In this document: positions 7,182 to 16,066 of the stretch, piece by piece | How positions within the stretch are numbered: position 1 is the stretch's first letter | How the letters are laid out: each line of letters starts with the position of its first letter | Assembly: GCF_947502395.1 (NCBI RefSeq) | Contig: NZ_CANMZM010000003.1 | Location: 772,709 to 836,708 of the forward strand | DNA: 64,000 bases | Reading direction: 5' to 3' | Origin: an uncultured Erythrobacter sp. | GTDB taxonomy: Bacteria; Pseudomonadota; Alphaproteobacteria; Sphingomonadales; Sphingomonadaceae | Program-made: the position numbers and the translations under genes | The notes under the pieces: model-generated | Database searches by the model: none | Told to the model about the DNA's origin: nothing | The model's input: the letters and a program-made list of their open reading frames with translations, nothing else

Positions 7182-8375
7182 TCAGCCTTCTTTGAGGACG
7201 CTGTCCAGGATTTGCGCAACCCTGCTGGCATCAGGAAAGCCCTCGGCTATCCAGGACTTCTCGACCGTTTGCAGGAACCGAGCAACCTGTGGTCCAGCGG
7301 CGACACCGCGTTCGACAATGTTTCCACCTTTGAGGGGAAAGATGGGCGGTTCCCAGCCCTCGAGTGGGCGTGCATCGTGTCCGAGCAAGAGCAGTCGGTC
7401 GACCGCGAACGGAACAGTAAGCTGATAGGCCAGAGCTTGGGGTGCGTCGGCGTCCGTTCCTTGCCTTTCTGCAGCTGAAACAAGCCGCGCGCGTTGAGCC
7501 TTGGACAGTCTCAAGCGCGCAGCGATGCCTTCGGCGACATCGGGAGACGGCGGCAGGAGCGCTGCCAGTCTGCGGATGGGATCAGGAGCAATGGACTGCT
7601 CAGCCTCACACTCGATGAGCTTGTGCAGGGCCCTCACATGAGGAGCGCATGACTCTGGCAGTATCACAGGCAGAACACCACGCTCGAACATGCGAGCGAC
7701 TGTCTCGCCCGGATCGGGAAGGGTCAGAAGGCGCAAAAGCTCGTCCGCCACGCGTTCTCGGCTCAGGCCTTTGAGTGTGGCTGAAAGCTCCGCGCACGCC
7801 TCTTCTGCCACGGGATCGAGTTCAGCGCCGAAACGTGCTTGAAAGCGATAGTATCGCAGGATCCTGAGGTAATCTTCAGCGATCCTCGCGCGGGCATCGC
7901 CAATAAAACGCACTCGGCGTGCGGTAAGGTCATCTAGCCCGCCAAAATAGTCCGAAATCTCAAGTGTTTCCGGGTGGGCGTAAAGTGCATTGATGGTGAA
8001 GTCGCGTCTTGCCGCGTCCTCGTGCCATTCCTTTGCGAAGGCAACCGTCGCTCGTCTTCCATCGGTGGCGACATCGCGGCGCAAGGTAGTGACTTCAAAC
8101 ACTTCTTTCGTCCCATCACTCAACGAAACTATGGCGGTGTTGGTGCCGTGCTCGATTCCAGTGGGGACAATTGCGATGCCCGCCTTGTTGCACCGCTCAG
8201 CAACCTCATCAGGTTCAAGGGTGGTCGCGCAATCGATGTCTTTGACCGGAAGTCCGAGTAAGGTGTCACGGACAGCTCCTCCGACCCATCGCATATTGTC
8301 AGCGCCAAGCGCTGTCACCAGCGCCTCGGCCCCTTCGCCTTTCGGCCAGTCTGCGATTTGAAGTGTGTTCGGCAT
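7182..8375 (-). CDS. CCA tRNA nucleotidyltransferase / poly(A) polymerase family
   Basis: A 397-residue class II nucleotidyltransferase expected to add or repair the 3' CCA end of tRNA. The head domain has GGAVRD (residues 32-37) and the metal-binding D46-x-D48 in KDIDCATTL. The motif for tRNA/nucleotide handling (RRDFTINALYAHPE) and FIGDARARIAEDYLRILRYYRF follow. Start chosen at the ATG at 8375; the frame is open one TTG codon further. It is the last gene of a minus-strand group with DUF1285 and NUDIX, an order often seen in Sphingomonadales. A palindromic repeat lies between it and the NUDIX gene. Confidence 0.92.
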   Translation of the reverse strand: MPNTLQIADWPKGEGAEALVTALGADNMRWVGGAVRDTLLGLPVKDIDCATTLEPDEVAERCNKAGIAIVPTGIEHGTNTAIVSLSDGTKEVFEVTTLRRDVATDGRRATVAFAKEWHEDAARRDFTINALYAHPETLEISDYFGGLDDLTARRVRFIGDARARIAEDYLRILRYYRFQARFGAELDPVAEEACAELSATLKGLSRERVADELLRLLTLPDPGETVARMFERGVLPVILPESCAPHVRALHKLIECEAEQSIAPDPIRRLAALLPPSPDVAEGIAARLRLSKAQRARLVSAAERQGTDADAPQALAYQLTVPFAVDRLLLLGHDARPLEGWEPPIFPLKGGNIVERGVAAGPQVARFLQTVEKSWIAEGFPDASRVAQILDSVLKEG

Positions 8376-8391
8376 CAAATAACCCGCTCAT

Positions 8392-8468
8392 CCTGAGCCT
8401 GTCGAAGGATTGCCCTTCTTTCCGGTATTTAGGCCTATAATGAAGTTCAGCCCTTCGACAAGCTCAGG
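8392..8468. repeat. Extragenic inverted repeat between NUDIX and CCA genes
   Basis: CCTGAGCCTGTCGAAGG at 8392-8408 and CCTTCGACAAGCTCAGG at 8452-8468 are complementary at 16 of 17 positions, separated by 43 bases. Copies of CCTGAGC(T/C)TGTCGAAGG are very frequent in sphingomonad genomes. It fills the only gap inside this minus-strand gene group, so it may shape mRNA stability or partial termination between the two genes. Confidence 0.75.
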
Positions 8469-8477
8469 GTAGCCGGG

Positions 8478-9074
8478 TCATAAAAGAGCTTTGACATCAA
8501 TCCGCCGCCCCAGATTGGCAAGGATCGCGGCAGTCACGCCCCAAATGCGAAAACCCTCATAATCCAATTCCAGATAGCGGCGCATCTGGCCCTTCCAGAA
8601 AACCTCTTGGGAGGTCCAGCTTGACCGTTCCAGAAGCAGAGAGAGCGGTGCTTCGAACCATGCTTCCACTTCGGTGGGGTTGGGGGTGAGGGGCAGATCA
8701 GGCGGCACCACACCCAGAACCGGGGTGACATGAAACCCTGTGCCGGTGGTGTAGAGATCGCTTGTTCCGATGACGCGGACTGCATCGCGGGGCAGGGCGA
8801 GTTCTTCCTCCGCCTCGCGCAGGGCAGTGGTGATCGCGTCTTCGCCCTCATCGCATTTCCCACCTGGAAAGGCGACTTGCCCTGGGTGATCGCGCATGTC
8901 GCTCGGGCGCTGGGTGAGGAGAACACCTGGTTCAGGGCGGTCGGTCACAGCTATCAGGACGGCTGCCGGAGTTTCCCGCCCGTCTTCGGTCAGATTCGGG
9001 TCGGTCAGCTGGTCCGTCAGGTTCTTCGCATGGCCCTCTTGATAAAGGTCGCTGAGTTTCTCGAACAAGGGCAT
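8478..9074 (-). CDS. NUDIX hydrolase (CoA pyrophosphatase-like)
   Basis: A 198-residue NUDIX enzyme, likely cleaving the pyrophosphate of CoA or related nucleoside diphosphate derivatives. The Nudix box reads G-K-C-D-E-G-E...REAEEELAL, keeping the catalytic REAEEE core; the usual glycine of the final LGL is alanine. LLTQRP.DMRDHPGQVAFPGG just before it is typical of the NudL/YeaB CoA-specific group. The start is the ATG at 9074, 6 bases after the DUF1285 stop, so the two genes are coupled. Confidence 0.88.
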   Translation of the reverse strand: MPLFEKLSDLYQEGHAKNLTDQLTDPNLTEDGRETPAAVLIAVTDRPEPGVLLTQRPSDMRDHPGQVAFPGGKCDEGEDAITTALREAEEELALPRDAVRVIGTSDLYTTGTGFHVTPVLGVVPPDLPLTPNPTEVEAWFEAPLSLLLERSSWTSQEVFWKGQMRRYLELDYEGFRIWGVTAAILANLGRRIDVKALL

Positions 9075-9080
9075 CAAATT

Positions 9081-9629
9081 TCAGCTCTTCAAGGAAAACA
9101 GCGCGCCCTGGCTGGAGACGATCCAATCATCGCCGCCAGTTTCAAGCGCGATTTCAGCCAGTTGCGTATAAGTTGAGCGGTTCAGCCGTGCTTCGAGCCC
9201 ACGCCGCACATGAAGGTAAATCGCTGGCGTTTCGGGATCGCCCGCCACGCGCAGCTGATTATCAGGCCCTGCTACGACCAAATCATCGGTGTTGAGACGA
9301 AATGCAAGATCGCCATGCTTGGAAACGCAATCGACCGCAATGAAGGCTGCGTCTTCGACCTCGATGGTCAGTTTTTCAAACGGCGTAACCAGATGGTGCT
9401 GACCCTTGTCATCGCGGGTGAGCAGACCGGAAAATGCGCGCACCATTGCGGGCCGTCGAATGGGGTCACCCTCGTGATACCAACTGCCGTCGGCCGCGAT
9501 CCGCATAAAGCTATCGCCCTGCTTTTGCGGGTCCCAGTTCTCAACCGGAGGAAGCTTTCGTTGTTCCACCTGATCAGCGATTTCGGAGAGGCTGAGTTCA
9601 GCCAGATAGGGAGGAGGCTCGTAGGGCAT
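9081..9629 (-). CDS. DUF1285 family protein
   Basis: A 182-residue protein matching the DUF1285 pattern. It has a Pro-rich N-terminus, ENWDP...G.S.MRIAADGSWYHEGDPIRRPAMVRAFSGLL, then VTPFEKLTIEVEDAAF. Biochemical function is unknown. It heads the minus-strand group with NUDIX and CCA transferase, and this co-occurrence is common in alphaproteobacteria, suggesting a link to nucleotide or RNA metabolism without proving it. Confidence 0.85.
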   Translation of the reverse strand: MPYEPPPYLAELSLSEIADQVEQRKLPPVENWDPQKQGDSFMRIAADGSWYHEGDPIRRPAMVRAFSGLLTRDDKGQHHLVTPFEKLTIEVEDAAFIAVDCVSKHGDLAFRLNTDDLVVAGPDNQLRVAGDPETPAIYLHVRRGLEARLNRSTYTQLAEIALETGGDDWIVSSQGALFSLKS

Positions 9630-9694
9630 AGTCGCAGGAGGCGATGGCAGAACGTGAGGGCGTAGGAAAGAGCCTTTCCGATTCTATGGGAGCA

Positions 9695-10225
9695 TTACGC
9701 CGTCCATGGCCCCAACATTCCCTCTGCGGGCATCTGAGAAAGCGCAGCACCGCGCGCGAGCAGCCGCCGCGCTTCATAAGAGCCGGGGCAGCCCCAGCCA
9801 CCGGTCATGCGGGCACTAAAGCCCCAGCGTCCATAGTAATCCTCATCCCCGATCAGCACCTGCGGGAAGACGGGCGATCCTTCGCTTGCCATGCGCGCTT
9901 CGGCATCGAGCATCGCCATCATCAGGCCAACGCCAAACCCTTCGCCCTGCCGCTCAGGAATGACGGCGACAGGGCCGACCATCACCAATGGGACGCGCGC
10001 GCCGCCCTTGGTTAGGAGGCTGACCGGATAACACTGGATCGTGCCCACCAGCATTTCGTCGGCATCAAGCGCCGCAAAACTCAGCGCTTCAAGCCATTCC
10101 ATCCCTTCGCGAATTCGGTAAGCGGTGCGCGTGTGGCGATCCTCACCAAAGACACGATCGAGCACTTCCTCGATCATGGCAGGCGGAACCGCTCCCAAAG
10201 GGACTAGAGTGGCTGCATCAGACAT
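9695..10225 (-). CDS. GNAT family N-acetyltransferase
   Basis: A 176-residue acetyl-CoA-dependent acetyltransferase of the YhbS-like type. The acetyl-CoA-binding core is visible as VGPVAVIPERQGEGFGVGLMMAMLDAEARM, with the Q/R-x-x-G-x-G/A loop as RQGEGFG. It ends with GDEDYYGRWGFSA, typical for the family. Substrate unknown. It starts at the ATG at 10225, 39 bases after the sugar dehydrogenase stop on the same strand. Confidence 0.85.
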   Translation of the reverse strand: MSDAATLVPLGAVPPAMIEEVLDRVFGEDRHTRTAYRIREGMEWLEALSFAALDADEMLVGTIQCYPVSLLTKGGARVPLVMVGPVAVIPERQGEGFGVGLMMAMLDAEARMASEGSPVFPQVLIGDEDYYGRWGFSARMTGGWGCPGSYEARRLLARGAALSQMPAEGMLGPWTA

Positions 10226-10265
10226 AGATGCGGGCGGCTAGGCGCTTTGCGCCGCCTTGCCAAGC

Positions 10266-11417
10266 CTACATCGAAAGACGCATCACATCGCCTTCGTCAG
10301 TGGCGATCCAAATGCTGCCGTCATCGGCAATGTCGAGCGAGCGTACGCGGCCTTCAATCGGATAGCGTGCAGCCTCTTTCGCGGTCTCACCATCGATCTC
10401 GACACGGACAACCGCTTTGCTGGAAAGGCCCGCGATCAACGCGTCACCCTGCCAATCGGCGAACATCTCACCCTTGTAGAATTGCATGTCGCCCGGTGCG
10501 ATTACGGGGGTCCACCATATAGCGGGCTTTTCAAAGCCATCATCGGCGCTGTGGTCGGTGATTGGGTCGCCATTGTAATGCTCACCATATGAGCGGGTGG
10601 GCCAGCCGTAATTGGCTTCACGCTTCACAAGGTTGAGTTCATCACCGCCCGCAGGGCCATGCTCAACATCCCACAAACGGTTTTCTGCATCCCAGTCCAT
10701 GCCAAGAATGTTGCGGTGACCCCATGACCAGATTTCACTGATCGGTCGAGATTCGCCTTCCCAAGGATTGCCTTCGGCTGGAGTTCCATCAAGGTTCAGA
10801 CGCAGGATCTTCCCGAGCGCACTGCCGCGATCTTGCGCCGGATCAAGCTTCTGTCGATCGCCGCTTGCAACGAACATATATTGTTCGTCTGGTGAGAAGC
10901 TGATGCGGTGTGAATAGTGCCCGCGACCCGTGACCTTTGGCCATTGCCGCCAGATAACTTCCAGACCTTCGACTGCGCAATTGTCCATGGTGGGGCAGGC
11001 AAGGGTGCCTTTGCCAACCACCGCGCCGCGGGTATCTGCTTTGCCGAATTCGGCCCAGCTTAGATAGATCGTGCGGCCATCGACACTGTCCGAAGTTTCG
11101 CTTGGCAGGAAAGCGACATCGCCAAAGCCGCCTTGGCCGCCGAAGGCGACCTCAGGCGCGCCTGCGACAGTCGCCGTGGCTCCGGTTGCGGTGTCCATGA
11201 CCTTGAGTACGCCCTCTTTTTCGGTGATGAAAAGCATGTTTGTACCCGGCGCGAATTCAATCGCCCAAGGTCGCTCAAACTCGCCCATCTCGGCGATGGT
11301 CATTTCACCTGAAGAGGCCTCAGCCGCCGCGCTTTCCCCATCTTCTGCATTGGCGCAGCTTGCGAGTGCGAGCATGGGGAGTGAGGATAGGACTGTCATT
11401 TTCGAAAGAGTGTTCAT
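10266..11417 (-). CDS. PQQ-dependent aldose sugar dehydrogenase-like lipoprotein
   Basis: A 383-residue six-bladed beta-propeller protein of the Asd/GdhB (soluble glucose dehydrogenase) family. It would oxidise aldoses in the periplasm with PQQ. Family signatures include RPWAIEFAPG near the N-terminus, a segment RGHYSHRISFSPDEQYMF, and WGHRNILGMDWD plus DVEHGPAGGDELN. The N-terminus is a lipoprotein signal with lipobox LASC (MLALASCANA). The frame extends to 11666 but that part is antisense to rnhB. The ATG at 11417 gives the lipoprotein leader; the ATG at 11399 is an alternative. The first option makes its start overlap the rnhB start. Confidence 0.88.
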   Translation of the reverse strand: MNTLSKMTVLSSLPMLALASCANAEDGESAAAEASSGEMTIAEMGEFERPWAIEFAPGTNMLFITEKEGVLKVMDTATGATATVAGAPEVAFGGQGGFGDVAFLPSETSDSVDGRTIYLSWAEFGKADTRGAVVGKGTLACPTMDNCAVEGLEVIWRQWPKVTGRGHYSHRISFSPDEQYMFVASGDRQKLDPAQDRGSALGKILRLNLDGTPAEGNPWEGESRPISEIWSWGHRNILGMDWDAENRLWDVEHGPAGGDELNLVKREANYGWPTRSYGEHYNGDPITDHSADDGFEKPAIWWTPVIAPGDMQFYKGEMFADWQGDALIAGLSSKAVVRVEIDGETAKEAARYPIEGRVRSLDIADDGSIWIATDEGDVMRLSM

Positions 11418-12039
11418 GGCCCAAGAAACTCCTGATCTCAAAATTGGTGCCCAACCTATCGTAATCGGGGTCGATGAGGCGGGGCGGGGACCTTTGGCCG
11501 GACCAGTGGTGGCCGCCGCAGTCGTTCTGGGAGAGCAGATACCGGCGGGTGTCGCAGATTCCAAGAAGTTATCGGCCAAACGTCGGGCTGCTCTCGACAA
11601 GGAACTGCGCAGCGGCTGCCAATGGGCGGTTGCGGTAGTGGAGCCGAGCGAGATCGATACGCTCAATATTTTTCAGGCGACCATGGAAGCGATGACTCGC
11701 TGTGTGAACGACTTGGCCGCGCAGTTTGACAGTTCGCCCGAGATTGTCTTGATCGATGGCAATCAAACGCCAGAGCGTCGATGCGCCGATTGGTGTTGGC
11801 CCGCACGCGCCATTGTTGGTGGGGATGGGATAGAACCAGCGATCAGCGCCGCCTCGATTATTGCCAAGGAATGGCGCGACAGGTTGATGGTCGAAGCAGC
11901 CGAAGCGCACCCGCAGTACGGCTGGAAGCGCAATAAGGGCTATGGCACGAAAGAGCATATGGAGGCCCTTCGCAAACACGGACCAACGCCCCTCCATCGT
12001 CAGAGTTTTGCCCCGGTCGCCCAAGCGCGCTTGCTTTAG
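11416..12039 (+). CDS. rnhB: Ribonuclease HII
   Basis: A 207-residue RNase HII that cuts the RNA strand of RNA-DNA hybrids and removes single ribonucleotides from DNA. Catalytic residues are visible: D20-E21 in GVDEAGRGPLAGPVVAAAV, an Asp in EIVLIDGNQ, and SAASIIAKEWRDRLM with the distal metal-binding Asp. PQYGWKRNKGYGTKEH is the usual C-terminal family block. The ATG at 11416 is the first in the conserved region and overlaps the start codon of the divergent sugar dehydrogenase gene. The longer open frame upstream is antisense to that gene. Confidence 0.93.
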   Translation: MAQETPDLKIGAQPIVIGVDEAGRGPLAGPVVAAAVVLGEQIPAGVADSKKLSAKRRAALDKELRSGCQWAVAVVEPSEIDTLNIFQATMEAMTRCVNDLAAQFDSSPEIVLIDGNQTPERRCADWCWPARAIVGGDGIEPAISAASIIAKEWRDRLMVEAAEAHPQYGWKRNKGYGTKEHMEALRKHGPTPLHRQSFAPVAQARLL

Positions 12040-12066
12040 CGGCTCAAGGCTTTACGCGCGTACGCC

Positions 12067-12990
12067 ATGTTAAATGCGATCCTTTTGAGCCTCGCTGGCC
12101 TTGTGGGCTTGGCTGTGGGCGGAGAACTCCTGGTGCGCGGTGCGGTCGGCATTGCGCAAAAGCTTGGCGTATCAACGCTTTTTACCGGGCTGGTGATCGT
12201 CGGATTTGCGACCTCCATGCCAGAAATGGTGGCAAGCGTTCAGGCCAGCCTTGCCGGGTCCCCAGAGATTGCCTGGGGAAATATCGTCGGGTCCAACCTT
12301 GCGAATACGCTCCTGATCCTTGGGGTGTCAGCCTTGGTTGCTCCAATCGTGCTGACTGGAACCGGCCGACGCGATGCCGTGGTTGCTTTGGCGGCGACGC
12401 TGCTCCTGTGGGGGCTTGTGCTGTCAGGCTACGGTGCGCGGTGGATCGGCTTTGCGCTGCTGTTTGGCATCATCGCCTATATCGTGTGGCGCTATCGTCA
12501 CCCTGGGGCCGCCGCTGCTGAGGAACAGGATGAAGAGGGGCCACAAAACGGCGTGATTGCGGGACTGCTGTTTGTCGCAGGGCTGGGCATACTCGTGCTA
12601 GGCGGAAATGCATTGGTGACCGGCGCAATTGATCTTGCGACGATCTTTAAGGTTCCTGAGACAGTCATTGGCCTGACGGTGGTCGCTGTTGGCACCAGTC
12701 TGCCCGAACTTGCCGCCTCGATCGCCGCGGCCTTGCGCGGCAAATCGGCGTTGGCGCTCGGTAATGTCGTGGGCTCGAACATTTACAACATTCTGCTGAT
12801 TGGCGGAGCGACGATGAGCATCGCGCCGGTTGCGCTTCCGGCAGAGCTTGCCGGTCTGCAAATGGCGCTCCTCACCGCCAGCGCCGCCGCGCTTCTGGCG
12901 CTTTTGTGGTTTGCCAAGAGCATTGGGCGGACGCTGGGCGCGGTATTGCTCGCTGCCTTTATCGCGAATGTCGTTCTGGTGTTTGCCTAG
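12067..12990 (+). CDS. Calcium/sodium antiporter (CaCA family, YrbG-like)
   Basis: A 307-residue inner-membrane cation/Ca2+ exchanger. Two inverted repeats are visible: GFATSMPEMVASVQASLAGSPEIAWGNIVGSN in the first half and GTSLPELAASIAAALRGKSALALGNVVGSN in the second, each carrying the acidic ion-binding residue in (M/L)PE(M/L). About ten hydrophobic segments, with a short charged loop (AAEEQDEEGPQ) joining the halves. It starts 27 bases after rnhB on the same strand. Ion specificity is inferred from the family. Confidence 0.92.
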   Translation: MLNAILLSLAGLVGLAVGGELLVRGAVGIAQKLGVSTLFTGLVIVGFATSMPEMVASVQASLAGSPEIAWGNIVGSNLANTLLILGVSALVAPIVLTGTGRRDAVVALAATLLLWGLVLSGYGARWIGFALLFGIIAYIVWRYRHPGAAAAEEQDEEGPQNGVIAGLLFVAGLGILVLGGNALVTGAIDLATIFKVPETVIGLTVVAVGTSLPELAASIAAALRGKSALALGNVVGSNIYNILLIGGATMSIAPVALPAELAGLQMALLTASAAALLALLWFAKSIGRTLGAVLLAAFIANVVLVFA

Positions 12991-13008
12991 GGTCAGGAGC
13001 CCTAAGCC

Positions 13009-14919
13009 CTAGCGCTGCTTATCCCTTTTAGGTTTGCCCTTATTGGGGTTGCTTTTTTTGCTCTTGAATGGGCCCTTTTTCTTATTATCCGACTTTGGCT
13101 TGCCCGAGTTCGGACCTCCGAATGGTTTCCCACTTTTCGGCTTGCCCTCTGATCGTTCACCGCGTTCAGAAACAGAGCGTTGTTTGCCCTCGTGACTCTT
13201 TTCACCTTCCCACTTGCCGCCTTCACGTTTCCCACCATGTCCTTTCCGGAAAGGCTTGGCGTGGACCCTCGGACCACCGTTCTTGCGGTTCTGACGCGCT
13301 TCCATGCGCGGGCCTTCAGCCGATTCCTCGATAGAGATCGCGTCCTGCTGATCTTCGCTATCGGCTGTGCGCTCAATCGTTGCGGAGAACTTGGCCGCAA
13401 TCGCGCGCGGTATTTGGAACCAGCTTTCCTCTTGTCCCAGGCGGATAGCGCCAATCTCATTGCGCGTAATATGCCCGCGTCGGCAGATGAGCGGGAGCAG
13501 CCAACGGGGTTCTGCATTCTGCCTTCGGCCAATACCCATCTTGAACCACACAACATCTTCAAAGCCAGGACGGTGACGCTCGGTCTTCGCTTTCTGACGC
13601 GCTTCGGGTGTATTGGCGAGCAGCTCTTCGGGGGCTGGAAGTTTGGCCCGGTGGACCGCAACAAGAGCCGCAGCGATGTCCTCGGCGGGCAAACGCTCCA
13701 TCAATTCCTTTGCAATGGCGCGATCGTCGTCCTCATGCTCAACCTGTTTTGTGAGCGTTTCCATCAACCGCGCGTGATCCTTCTTGCGGATTGCCTCTGG
13801 CGTGGGCGCATCAAGCCATTTCGCTTCAATCTTTGCGCCACGCAGCATGCTCTCAACGCGCCTGCGCCGGTTGTAAGGAACGATGATCGCCGCCGTGCCC
13901 TTTTTGCCCGCGCGCCCCGTTCGGCCAGAGCGGTGCTGCAAAGTCTCCGCATCGCGCGGCGTCTCTACATGGATCACGAGGCTCAGGGTCGGCAGGTCGA
14001 TCCCGCGCGCTGCCACATCGGTTGCCACACACACGCGCGCACGCCGATCCCGCATCGCCTGAAGCGCCTGATTGCGTTCGGATTGCGAGTGCTCGCCAGA
14101 CAAAGCGACCACGCCAAATCCACGGTTTTGCAGGGTGGCGTGCAGCCTCCGAACGCTTTCGCGCGTTGCGCAGAAACAAATCGCCGATTGCGCTTCGTGA
14201 AACCGAAGGAGGTTGACCACCGCGTTTTCAATCTCCGATGGGCCAACGGTGATCGCTTCATAACTGATATCGCCATGCCCACGCTCTTGTCCTTTCAGGG
14301 TGAGGCGCAAGGCATCAGATTGGTAGCGCTCGGCCAACCGCTGGATCGCGCGCGGCATTGTCGCCGAGAATAGCAGCGTCCTCCGCGTTTCGGGTGTTGC
14401 GTCAAGGATTTCCTCAAGATCATCGCGAAAGCCCATGTCGAGCATCTCGTCCGCCTCATCGAGCACCAGCCCGACAAGATCAGAAAGATCGAGGGACCCA
14501 CGCTCAATATGATCGCGCAATCGACCCGGCGTGCCCACGACAATCGCAGGGCCAGAACGCAGCGCGCGCCGCTCCTTGCTGGCATCCATGCCGCCGACGC
14601 ACGTGGCGATGCGAAGCCCGGCTTTTCCGTAAAGCCAGCCCAATTCGCGGCTAACCTGAAGCGCAAGCTCGCGCGTGGGCGCAATCACCAAAGCTAACGG
14701 GCGCTCGATCAACGGCACGCTGCTGAGATTGGCGAGCAATTGATCCGCCAGCGCAATACCGAAGGCAACCGTCTTGCCTGAACCCGTCTGCGCAGAGACG
14801 ATCAAATCGCGGCCCTCTGCCTCAGGGGCAATGACAGCGGCTTGGACCGATGTCGGTTCGCTATAACCACGTTCGGCCAAGGCTTCGCCCAAAACGGGCG
14901 GGAGATTTTCAAAAGACAT
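13009..14919 (-). CDS. DEAD-box RNA helicase with long basic tail
   Basis: A 636-residue ATP-dependent RNA helicase. Motif I AQTGSGKT (about residues 43-50), Ia APTRELALQ, Ib TPGRL, motif II DEAD in VLDEADEMLDMGF, motif III SAT, and motif VI HRSGRTGRAG are all present. A DbpA-like RNA-binding region (FKMGIGRRQNAEPRWLLPLICRRGHITRNEIG) follows. The last about 110 residues are a low-complexity Lys/Gly/Arg tail, probably disordered and RNA-binding. It resembles DeaD/CsdA proteins of ribosome assembly and cold response. The frame opens at 15003, but MSFENLPPVL at 14919 is the conserved start. Confidence 0.92.
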   Translation of the reverse strand: MSFENLPPVLGEALAERGYSEPTSVQAAVIAPEAEGRDLIVSAQTGSGKTVAFGIALADQLLANLSSVPLIERPLALVIAPTRELALQVSRELGWLYGKAGLRIATCVGGMDASKERRALRSGPAIVVGTPGRLRDHIERGSLDLSDLVGLVLDEADEMLDMGFRDDLEEILDATPETRRTLLFSATMPRAIQRLAERYQSDALRLTLKGQERGHGDISYEAITVGPSEIENAVVNLLRFHEAQSAICFCATRESVRRLHATLQNRGFGVVALSGEHSQSERNQALQAMRDRRARVCVATDVAARGIDLPTLSLVIHVETPRDAETLQHRSGRTGRAGKKGTAAIIVPYNRRRRVESMLRGAKIEAKWLDAPTPEAIRKKDHARLMETLTKQVEHEDDDRAIAKELMERLPAEDIAAALVAVHRAKLPAPEELLANTPEARQKAKTERHRPGFEDVVWFKMGIGRRQNAEPRWLLPLICRRGHITRNEIGAIRLGQEESWFQIPRAIAAKFSATIERTADSEDQQDAISIEESAEGPRMEARQNRKNGGPRVHAKPFRKGHGGKREGGKWEGEKSHEGKQRSVSERGERSEGKPKSGKPFGGPNSGKPKSDNKKKGPFKSKKSNPNKGKPKRDKQR

Positions 14920-15123
14920 AGAGTTTCGCTTGAATGAAAGCGCGAAAGGTTCGCGGGCAGTGAAGAGGGCATGAGATAGGCGCACCCTATGCACCGTGTT
15001 CACGCGGGCAGCGACAGGTTCCAGTCGCGCACTTGGGGGAGCCTATAGCGGCAAGATTACGCTTTGGCTTGTTCTATTTTTGGAGCGCTGTGACGGGAAG
15101 CGAGAGGCGCGCTTCTTCAAGCT

Positions 15124-15534
15124 TCAGCCGGCTTGCTTTGTGCCACTCTGCCTTTGGTCTTCAATGCTTGCCAAAGCCAGCAATGCGCCGACTATCGCTA
15201 TATTCTTGAAGAAAAGCGAGAGTTCAAGGGCTTGGACTTCTCCAGACATTTCCCAGAACCGGTGGAACAGGACGTTTGTGGCAAGAGTGAATACCGCGAG
15301 CCCTAGGGCGGCCCATCCGGCAAATCGGGTGCCCAGTGCGAGCGCAAGGCCAAAGATCAACTCAAGATCAATTGTTCCGACCAAGAACAGCAGCGGGGGC
15401 GTGAGGATTGTCGCTTCGATTGTCGCAAGGGTGGTATCGAAATTCAGGATCTTGTTCACCCCGCCCAAGATGAAAAGCGAGGCCAACCCCGCTCTTCCAA
15501 TGGCGTAGAGAATGCTGCTGGTTTGGTTTGTCAT
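15124..15534 (-). CDS. DoxX family membrane protein
   Basis: A 136-residue protein with four predicted membrane helices. The DoxX signature is the N-terminal GRAGLASLFILGGVNKILNF followed by hydrophobic segments and NVLFHRFW. DoxX relatives are linked to quinone-related or redox functions; the exact role is unknown. It lies 1 base downstream of the SnoaL-like gene stop and is surely co-transcribed with it. The pair is divergent from a MarR-type regulator, with two matching palindromes between, so MarR control is likely. Confidence 0.85.
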   Translation of the reverse strand: MTNQTSSILYAIGRAGLASLFILGGVNKILNFDTTLATIEATILTPPLLFLVGTIDLELIFGLALALGTRFAGWAALGLAVFTLATNVLFHRFWEMSGEVQALELSLFFKNIAIVGALLALASIEDQRQSGTKQAG

Positions 15535-15535
15535 G

Positions 15536-16021
15536 TCAGTTTGCAGCTATTCCCTGTTGGGTGAGGGTGACTGTGTTCACCCATTCGTGAATCTCGGTGA
15601 TCTTGTGATCTTCGTCGAGAGTGATTTTGAATACATATCGGTTGCGATAGGGTGCGCCCGTTGCCTCAAGCCGCAGATCGCCATTGGCTTCCATCCAGAC
15701 GGTCTTTCCATCGTCACCCACGCTGTAAGTCCTGTCAGAGAACACGATGTTCTCGTAGTTCTGAGTGACGAGGCTGAAATACGCGACAGCCGGGAACGTG
15801 CGGATCGAGGCATCGTCGGTCTTGCCCGATGGGTTGAACATCGCATGGATCGGCGCGCCTTCGACCATATGGGCCTGAGCCGAGGCCAGATCTTCGGTAG
15901 CAACCGCCTCGAACAAGGGAATTACGACGGATTGCACGGGATCGGCATCACCGGTTTCGGCGAATGCGGCAAATGGGGTCGATGCGGCAAGAACCGCGGC
16001 AGTCAGTTTGAGTTTGAGCAT
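15536..16021 (-). CDS. Secreted SnoaL-like (NTF2-fold) protein
   Basis: A 161-residue protein with a Sec signal (MLKLKLTAAVLAASTPFAAFA, then ETGD) and a single NTF2/SnoaL-like domain. It has an N-terminal helix pair (IPLFEAVATEDLASAQAHM) and a beta sheet with NRYVFKITLDEDHKITEIHEWVN at the end. The domain binds small hydrophobic ligands or catalyses isomerisations in relatives; no specific substrate can be given. The frame opens at 16411 but the ATG at 16021 gives the signal peptide. First gene of the MarR-divergent operon with doxX. Confidence 0.8.
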   Translation of the reverse strand: MLKLKLTAAVLAASTPFAAFAETGDADPVQSVVIPLFEAVATEDLASAQAHMVEGAPIHAMFNPSGKTDDASIRTFPAVAYFSLVTQNYENIVFSDRTYSVGDDGKTVWMEANGDLRLEATGAPYRNRYVFKITLDEDHKITEIHEWVNTVTLTQQGIAAN

Positions 16022-16066
16022 TGAGGGGGTCCTTTGAGGCTGGTAGAGGAAGAAAGGAATCAATTG

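Noticed and set aside
13180-14373. Plus-strand open frame of 397 codons
   Set aside because: Antisense shadow of the DEAD-box helicase; no recognisable domain.
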